DNA from: Voacanga thouarsii
Lineage: Eukaryota; Streptophyta; Magnoliopsida; Gentianales; Apocynaceae
DNA length: 64,000 bases
Assembly: GCA_026120185.1 (NCBI GenBank)
Contig: JANUWF010002128.1
Coordinates: 310,001 to 374,000, forward strand
Direction of reading: 5' to 3'
Made by a program: the position numbers and the translations under genes. The notes under the pieces were generated by a model, which was given only the letters and a program-made list of their open reading frames with translations, was not told where the DNA came from and ran no database searches. Every line of letters starts with the position of its first letter. Position 1 is the first letter of the stretch. This document shows, piece after piece, positions 58,544 to 64,000 of this stretch.

Positions 58544-59727
58544 TGGGAAGAGATTAGACATGTTTGCCCATATAGTATTATGGTGCTATCTTGGGCATGA
58601 ATTAGCTATCCCAGCATCATGCTCAAAAAGGGATTATTTGCAGATCAAAACAGAAAATCACATAAATTGGCTATCCTAGCGTCATTGCTATCTTAGGGCT
58701 TTTGAAGTGCCCTGATGCTGAGGCGGTGCCTCAATTTTGTGCATATTTTTTGGCTACTTCTAGTCAGCTAAAAACCCTAGAGGAACGAATTTAGGCACTT
58801 CAAAAGCCTATAAATAGAGGAAAAACACAAGGAAAAAGGGGATGATTCGCAAATCAAAACATAAAATCACTTAAATTCAAGGAGGAATTCTTTAAATTAA
58901 GGAGGATTGTGCAAGAGGGTCTACAAAGGAAGAAGAAAGAGGCTTGTCTATGAGTGCTTTCTTTTACTTTGTTTTATTTTTCTTGAATAATGATGTATTA
59001 ATTATTTTATTGTAACTTGATATTGTTTCGGTGTTCATAATTTTTAGAGTTATTTTGATCTTTTGATTTTTTGATTGTTATTCTTGGTATTTAATTACTT
59101 ATGCTTATTATAAGATTAATTGGTTGTTTCTTCCCTTTAACTTGCTGGACCAAAGGGATTAATTGCTAAGAACTGGGTAATTAAAGGTTAGTTGATGTCT
59201 TCCTAGACTAAAGATTAATTGGTTAGTTTCATATTTTAAGTTTGCCGAGACCACGGAAATTTAACAAAGGATTGTGTTTAATGCGTCTTTTGGGTGAATT
59301 AGGTGAAAGTAATACTAATTTATCTAGAAGATAGTGATTTCATAGATTAACCAAAGAAGTGAATCTACCTTAATCCTTCATGATGCCAAGAGAATGATTA
59401 GTTATGATGATGATTAGGTACTTTAAGATCATGTTTGACAAAATAATGGTTTGAGTTACATAATTCTCCATCATTGGCATGCATATATTCTTTTATCTTA
59501 TCTTATTTTTCTTTTTATTCTTTTTCACTTTATTGAATCGGTTAAACAATGGAAGAAAAGTAATTAATGCATACTTGTTCCTGGAGGATCGACACTCGTT
59601 TGAACCCTATGCTATGTTTAATGATGAGTACGCTTGCCCATATATGTAATTTGAGGTTAACATTTTATTTTAAACTTGATTGAGAATGTGCTTATTTTTA
59701 TATGATTTTTATACCCAAATTCAAGCA
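58544..59727 (+). mobile_element. Athila-like solo LTR inside chromovirus pol
   Basis: From about 58790 on it matches the LTR at 10190-11198 closely, with AAGCCTATAAATAGAGG, AATTCAAGGAGGAATTC and a terminal ATACCCAAATTCAAGCA. The first 250 bases differ from the other copies and the start TGGGAAGAG is not the family TGATAGGG, so this is a variant or rearranged U3. AATTAT flanks it. Chromovirus coding resumes at 59734. Confidence 0.82.
58812..58819 (+). promoter_or_regulatory. TATA box of the solo LTR
   Basis: TATAAATA lies in the same context as 10211-10218. Confidence 0.6.
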
Positions 59728-59733
59728 AATTAT

Positions 59734-60700
59734 GCTAGAATGAAAAGTAATGCTTTTATTTCAGGGCTTAAAGCCCAGAAAATGATAAGCAAAGGGTGCA
59801 CAGGATACTTGGCTTATGTAATTAATAAGTCGGGAGAGGTTAAGAAGCTTGAAGATATGGCTATTGTAAATGAATAATTAGATGATTTTCCAGCAGAATT
59901 GAAAGAGTTCCCCGGAGAGAGAAGTAGAGGTTTCCATTGACGTAGTGCCATCGGCAAAAAATTTCAAGGACTTCTTATAAAATGGCACATGCAGAATTAT
60001 AGGAGCTCAAGAAACAACTACATAAGTTAATGGAGCAAGGCTTAATTTGACCAAGTACTTCGTCCGTGGAGCATCGGTATTGTTTGTCAAGAAGAAAGAT
60101 GGGTCATTACGAATGTAAATAGATTATCAAGGATTAAATGCAATGATAGTAAAGAATAAGTATCCATTGCCCTTGGCTGAAGAGCTATTTGACCAGCTAC
60201 ATGAAGGTAGATGTTTTTTGAATTAGACTTGAGACAAGGAAATTACCAAGTCTGGATTCAGGAAGAAGATATACCAAAAACTGCATTTAACACTAAATAT
60301 GGGCATTTTGAGTTTGTAGTGATGCCCTTCGGTGTTACTCATGCCCCTGCTGTTTTTATGGACTTGCTACACCAAACATTTTGATCATACTTAGATGATT
60401 TTGTGGTTATATTCATAGACGACATTCTGGTATACTCTAAAGATCCATAAGAACATAAATAACACTTTTGAAAAGTACTGGGAAAATTAAGGGAGGCCAG
60501 ATCGTATGCAAAATTTAGTAAGTGTGAGTTTTGGTTGTAGGAAGTAGCTTTCTTGGGAAATGTAATATCTAAGGACGCGATTATAGTAGGTCTGGCAAAA
60601 GTCGTGGCAATGACAAATTGAAAACATCCCGAGACTACAACTGAAATTCGAAGTTTCATAGGATTACCAGGGTATTATCGGATATTTATTGAGGGATTCT
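59734..60700 (+). pseudogene. Chromovirus reverse transcriptase (broken)
   Basis: It begins with AFISGLKAQKMISKGCTGYLA, the protease-RT linker of Tekay elements, then LEDMAIVNE, FPAELKEFPGEREVEVSID and VLFVKKKDGSLRM. IDYQGLNAMIVKNKYPLPLAEELFDQL comes next. The palm region (60210-60440) is in shifted frames with VVIFIDDILVYSK-like text near 60405-60445, so the active-site Asp pair is still encoded (IDDI). Several stops and shifts are present. Confidence 0.85.
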
Positions 60701-61200
60701 CTAAGATAGCGACACCCTTGACTCGACTCACCCAAAAGAAGGTCCTCTATGTATAGACTGAAAAGTGTGAGAAAAGTTTTCAGGAACTGAAAAAGAGGTT
60801 AAGCAGTGCTCCTATTTGGGTACTACCGAATATGGATAAACATTATGAGGTGTATACGGATGCGTCAAAAGAAGGATTGGGAGGAGTATTGATGCAAGAG
60901 ATAAAGGTGATAGCCTATATCTCTAGGAAATTGAAACCCCGTGAGGAGAACTATCCTATGCACGACCTAGAATTGGCACCTATTGTATTTACTCTAAAGA
61001 AGTGGAGGCATTATTTCTATGGAGCTGAGTTTGAAGTTTTCACTGACCACAAAAGTTTAAACTATATTTTTACTTAGAAAGATTTGAATATCAGATAACA
61101 TCAGTGAATGGAGTTCCTGGAAGAATTTTAGTGTCCAATCAAGTATCATCTAGGAAAGGTAAACACCGTAGCAGATGCCCTTAATAGGAAAGTGAATTTA
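60701..61200 (+). pseudogene. Chromovirus RNase H (broken)
   Basis: The open part 60832-61077 has [18 protein letters not shown] (first catalytic Asp), [21 protein letters not shown] (Glu) and [15 protein letters not shown] (second Asp). A stop at 61075 follows. The tail at 61139-61200 reads KYHLGKVNTVADALNRKVN, the family motif ADALSRK. Apart from stops the catalytic residues are retained. Confidence 0.88.
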
Positions 61201-62350
61201 TCAGCACTTCGGATGTTACAAATTCTGGAATTAAAAACATTTGTCATAGATGGAGAAATAAGGCTGAATAATATTTCCATTCGACCTACCTTTCTACAAT
61301 AGTTGAAGGATGAGCAAGATAAAGATTGAAAAGTTACAAAGGTTGGTGCAAAAAGAAATAAATAAGGGTGGAGATAAGTTTTGACAGGACATTGATGGAA
61401 TCATTTATTACCAAAATCGGTATTGTATCCCAAAACAGTATACGATAAGGTAAGATATTTTAACAAAAGCACATCAAAGTAAGTATACTATCTATCTAGG
61501 AGCCATAAAAAATATATCAGGACTTGAAACAACATTATTAGTGGATTGGCATGAAGAAGGATATCTCAGATTTTGTAGCCCGATGCTTAACTTGTCAGCA
61601 AGTGAAAGCCGATCAGTAATGGCCTAGAGGATTATTGCAGCCGTTACCAACTCCATCATGGAATTGGGATGAAATTACTATAGATTTTATTATACGATTG
61701 CCTATAGCGGTAGGACAACAAGATACCATATGGGTAATAGTAGATCAACTAACTAAGTCGGCTTATTTCATCCCTATCAATCAATGGGATTCTTTAGAGA
61801 AGTTAAGCAAACATTATATAGAGGAAGTAATCAGACTCCATGGAGTACCTTCTAGCATTATATCGGATCGAGATGTCATATTTACTTCAAAGTCTTGGAC
61901 TAAGTTGCAATAGAAATACAGAAATACAAGTGATCAGACTCCATGGATTACCTTCTAGCATTGTATCGGATCGAGATGTCATATTTACTTCAAAGTTTTG
62001 GACTAAGTTGTAATAGAAATATCGGACAACCTTAAAGTTCTATAAAGCAGCGCACCCACAAACGGTTGGACAAATTAAACAAGTAAACAAGATTTTAGAA
62101 GATATGTTGCAAGCTTGCACTCTAGATTTTGGAACCAAGTGGATTGATAATTTAGCATATGCCGAATTTACCTACAACAATAGTTATCAATCAAATATTG
62201 GATTGGCCCCGTTTGAAGCCTTATATGGAAGGAAATGTAGTCCCCATTATATTGGGAAAGTTTAGGATGGAGAACAGGTGAACAAGATTCTTTTGATCTC
62301 GAAAAGGTTCGGTAGGCTGTGGAGCTGATCAAAACTAAGTTAGAGGTGTA
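61201..62350 (+). pseudogene. Chromovirus integrase (broken, internal duplication)
   Basis: A finger region with CLTCQQVKA is near 61590. The core at 61635-61913 has EITIDFIIRLP (first Asp) and SIISDRDVIFTSKSW (second Asp). A 103 bp segment is then duplicated in tandem. The continuation reads AHPQTVGQIKQVNKILEDML, where the family has GQSERTxQ, so the catalytic Glu is Lys. NSYQSNIGLAPFEALYGRKC follows. The element stops near 62350 at a junction with copia LTR. Confidence 0.87.
61831..62036 (+). repeat. 103 bp tandem duplication in integrase
   Basis: The segment starting TCAGACTCCATGGA at 61831 is repeated from 61934 with few differences. Both copies include TCGGATCGAGATGTCATAT. Confidence 0.9.
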
Positions 62351-62351
62351 A

Positions 62352-62992
62352 GGTATGTCATGTATATCATGTATGGTACAGAAGAAAAATAAGAACAAGA
62401 TACCATCACAGGATCCGCATACATGTGGAAAACAAGACATAAAGAGAAGAAGTTCACCATTCTAGTGAGTCCATGTCATTAAAATTTTCCTTTCTTGTTT
62501 GAGACGCAATCCAGAAATACTCTTGATCAAACACCACGAGAGTCGAATGTCCAACCACTACAATCAAAATATCTAATATATTAGATATGTTCGAAACCCT
62601 AATCCAAGTATAATTCACACAAAAACAACAGCCACGATCTTCTCTCCCTCTCGATTGTTCGTGCAAATCAATCCTAGCCGCCTTCTTTTTCTGCTAGCAG
62701 AGGAAATTTTAGTACTTAAGTATTCCTCTTTGTGGATTACTGTTAGAGATAATCACACACTATGATTATAGTGGTTAGACGTCCAACTCTCGTGGAGTTT
62801 GCAGAAAAGGATTACTGGATCGCGCCTCGACTTAAAGAATATCAATTTTGTTCTTCAGATGATCACCCAAAGGTAAAAGTTGTTACCTTTATTATTATTA
62901 TGTCTTGTTTTCCACACATAGATGGGTCCTAGGAGAGTATCTCATTTTATTTTTCATTGCGCCGTATACGATATGAGCCTGAGATACCCAAC
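62352..62992. mobile_element. Inverted pair of copia LTR ends
   Basis: 62352 to about 62590 is the LTR end in minus orientation (TATGTCATGTATATCATG, then GTGGAAAACAAGACATAAAG). About 62600-62992 is the LTR end in plus orientation, finishing GAGATACCCAACA. The two meet near 62590 at AATATCTAATATATTAGATA. The left side abuts chromovirus integrase and the right side abuts a minus-strand gag-pol fragment. Confidence 0.75.
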
Positions 62993-63884
62993 ATCTAATA
63001 CTCATATCTCATTTCTAAAGGCAGTATTTATCTCAATCATAAACATACTCGAAGTAGAAGTAGAAGTGCTTGCAAGCTTTTCCTTCTACTTCTTATCCTT
63101 AACGGTCTCCATGTAGGCCCTACAGTTACGCTTCCAGAGGCCCATCTTACTACAACGATGGCATGGGCCCTTGGTAGTAGCGTCCTTATTCTTCACACCA
63201 CTTTTGGACTTCATGGGAGCCTTCTTCTTCTTTTAAACTTTTTTCTTAGAAGAAGAAGATTCTACCATTAAAACTACATTGGAATCCTTTTTCACGGAGG
63301 ACTCCGTAGTTTTGAGAAGATTGATCAACTCAGGAATGGTGGACTCAATCTTGTTCATCTGCTAGTTAATCAAAAATTGTGAGAAACTATTAGACAAAGA
63401 CTGTAGAATTAAGACAATACTTAAGTCATGATCCATCGCGAACCCGAGAGATCTAAGAGTCTCTATTAAGCCCAAGCATCTTCTACCCATGAGTGGTCAC
63501 AGAAGAACCCTCTGCCATTTTGCAATGGAATAGTTACTTCGTGATCTCGTATATCTCAGTTCTAGCTTGGTCGTCAAACAGCTCTCGAAGATGTAGTATA
63601 ATCGATTGAGCATCCATATGCTCATGCTGTTTTTGCAGCTCGAGAGTCATGCATGGAAGCATAATACACAATGTTGTATCACTATCCTCCTTATGCCTTT
63701 TATGGATAGCATGATCACCAGCTTGAGTATCTTGAGCTGGTGGTGGCGGAATAGGAGCATCTAGCATGTAGAGCAACTTTTCTGATTTGAGAAGGATTCT
63801 GAAGTTTCTATACCAGTCGAGATAGTTTGATTCAGTTAACTTATTGGTTTCCAAGATGCTATATAGGTTTAGGTTTGTAGACTT
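62993..63884 (-). pseudogene. Copia D gag and start of protease (broken)
   Basis: The start codon is AAG instead of ATG at 63884-63882, where copia B has ATG. Then come SNYLDWYRNFRILLKSEKLLYML and MTLELQKQHEHMDAQSIILHL, close to copia B. A stop at about 63533 and shifts follow. The knuckle near 63170-63130 reads CHRCSKMGLWKRNC, with its His changed to Leu. The same TAG as in copia B follows KDKK at 63088-63086. The frame then runs into the protease lead and ends at 62993 against the LTR end. Confidence 0.85.
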
Positions 63885-64000
63885 GATGCAAGTGTCCTAG
63901 ATGTAAAGATAGAGAGAATTAGCTACTGTATATGCACATGAAACGCAAATAATTAGGACTTTAATTAAACTCATTTTTACTCCACTATTTTAATCAAACC
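63885..64000 (-). other. Copia D leader (continues past the window)
   Basis: It matches the copia B leader upstream of gag at 40464-40580, including GTGCATATACAGTAG-like and AATTAGGACTTTAATTAA words. No gene is seen. Confidence 0.7.

Larger units (their letters stand above)
52539..62350 (+). mobile_element. Tekay-like chromovirus element, 3' truncated
   Basis: The order is 5' LTR (52539-56339), primer site, acidic pre-gag frame, gag with a zinc knuckle, protease, RT, RNase H and integrase. An Athila solo LTR (58544-59727) interrupts the region between protease and RT. The element ends near 62350 in the integrase C-terminal part, where copia LTR sequence begins. The chromodomain and 3' LTR are missing. 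Many stops are present. Confidence 0.88.

Overview
This window is a nest of plant LTR retrotransposons. It is AT-rich and eukaryotic. I found no intact host gene, no rRNA or functional tRNA gene, no CRISPR array and no bacterial operon structure. The organism is a land plant, most likely a eudicot: the Ty3/gypsy fragments read as Athila-like and Tekay-like families, the Ty1/copia fragments carry plant-type gag and pol motifs, and the primer sites are the plant initiator-Met and Asp tRNA types. Every coding stretch is broken by stops, frameshifts, deletions or later insertions, so all are called pseudogenes. I cannot name the species.

Layout, left to right. 1-3893 is a very long Tekay-like LTR (+), cut by the window edge. 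3894-11198 is the 3' part of an Athila-like element (gag end, protease, RT, RNase H, integrase, non-coding tail, 3' LTR). 11199-16222 is a decayed copia element with its 3' LTR. 16223-18475 is the 3' part of a second Athila copy. It is followed by a 4,345 bp solo LTR (-, 18476-22820) with a 5 bp target duplication, which is the inverted partner of the LTR at 1-3893. 22826-24581 is another chromovirus-type LTR, 24589-25088 a TRIM (miniature LTR element), 25089-26762 a copia solo LTR (-), and 26763-28656 an Athila tail plus 3' LTR. 28657-31136 is the only long stretch with nothing recognisable. 31137-34049 is a very old gypsy remnant (-) that keeps gag and protease fragments only.

34690-50796 is a knot of one copia family in both orientations. 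It holds an almost full-length element on the minus strand (36846-43966), two tandem ~934 bp units made of rearranged LTR pieces (43967-45835), a plus-strand element whose LTR is split by a solo LTR of its own family (47084-48937, target duplication GTATC), and inverted LTR-LTR junctions. 50797-52200 is a third Athila LTR. 52539-62350 is a Tekay-like chromovirus (LTR, primer site, acidic pre-gag frame, gag, protease, RT, RNase H, integrase), with an Athila solo LTR (58544-59727) inside pol. 62352-64000 returns to the copia family, with inverted LTR ends and a minus-strand gag.

The genes form no host pathway. They are parts of gag-pol polyproteins for reverse transcription and integration, and none could now make a working product. 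The most unusual signal is a GC-rich, hairpin-prone module built on CCGGCGCC-like words. It recurs in otherwise AT-rich and unrelated families: Athila LTRs, a chromovirus LTR, the copia leader, the old gypsy remnant and possibly Athila gag. Other leads are the tandem chimeric LTR units, a shared UAG at the copia gag-pol boundary, a tRNA-like segment inside the giant LTR and a recurring antisense frame in the copia LTR. All matches are by eye; no alignment or database search was run.
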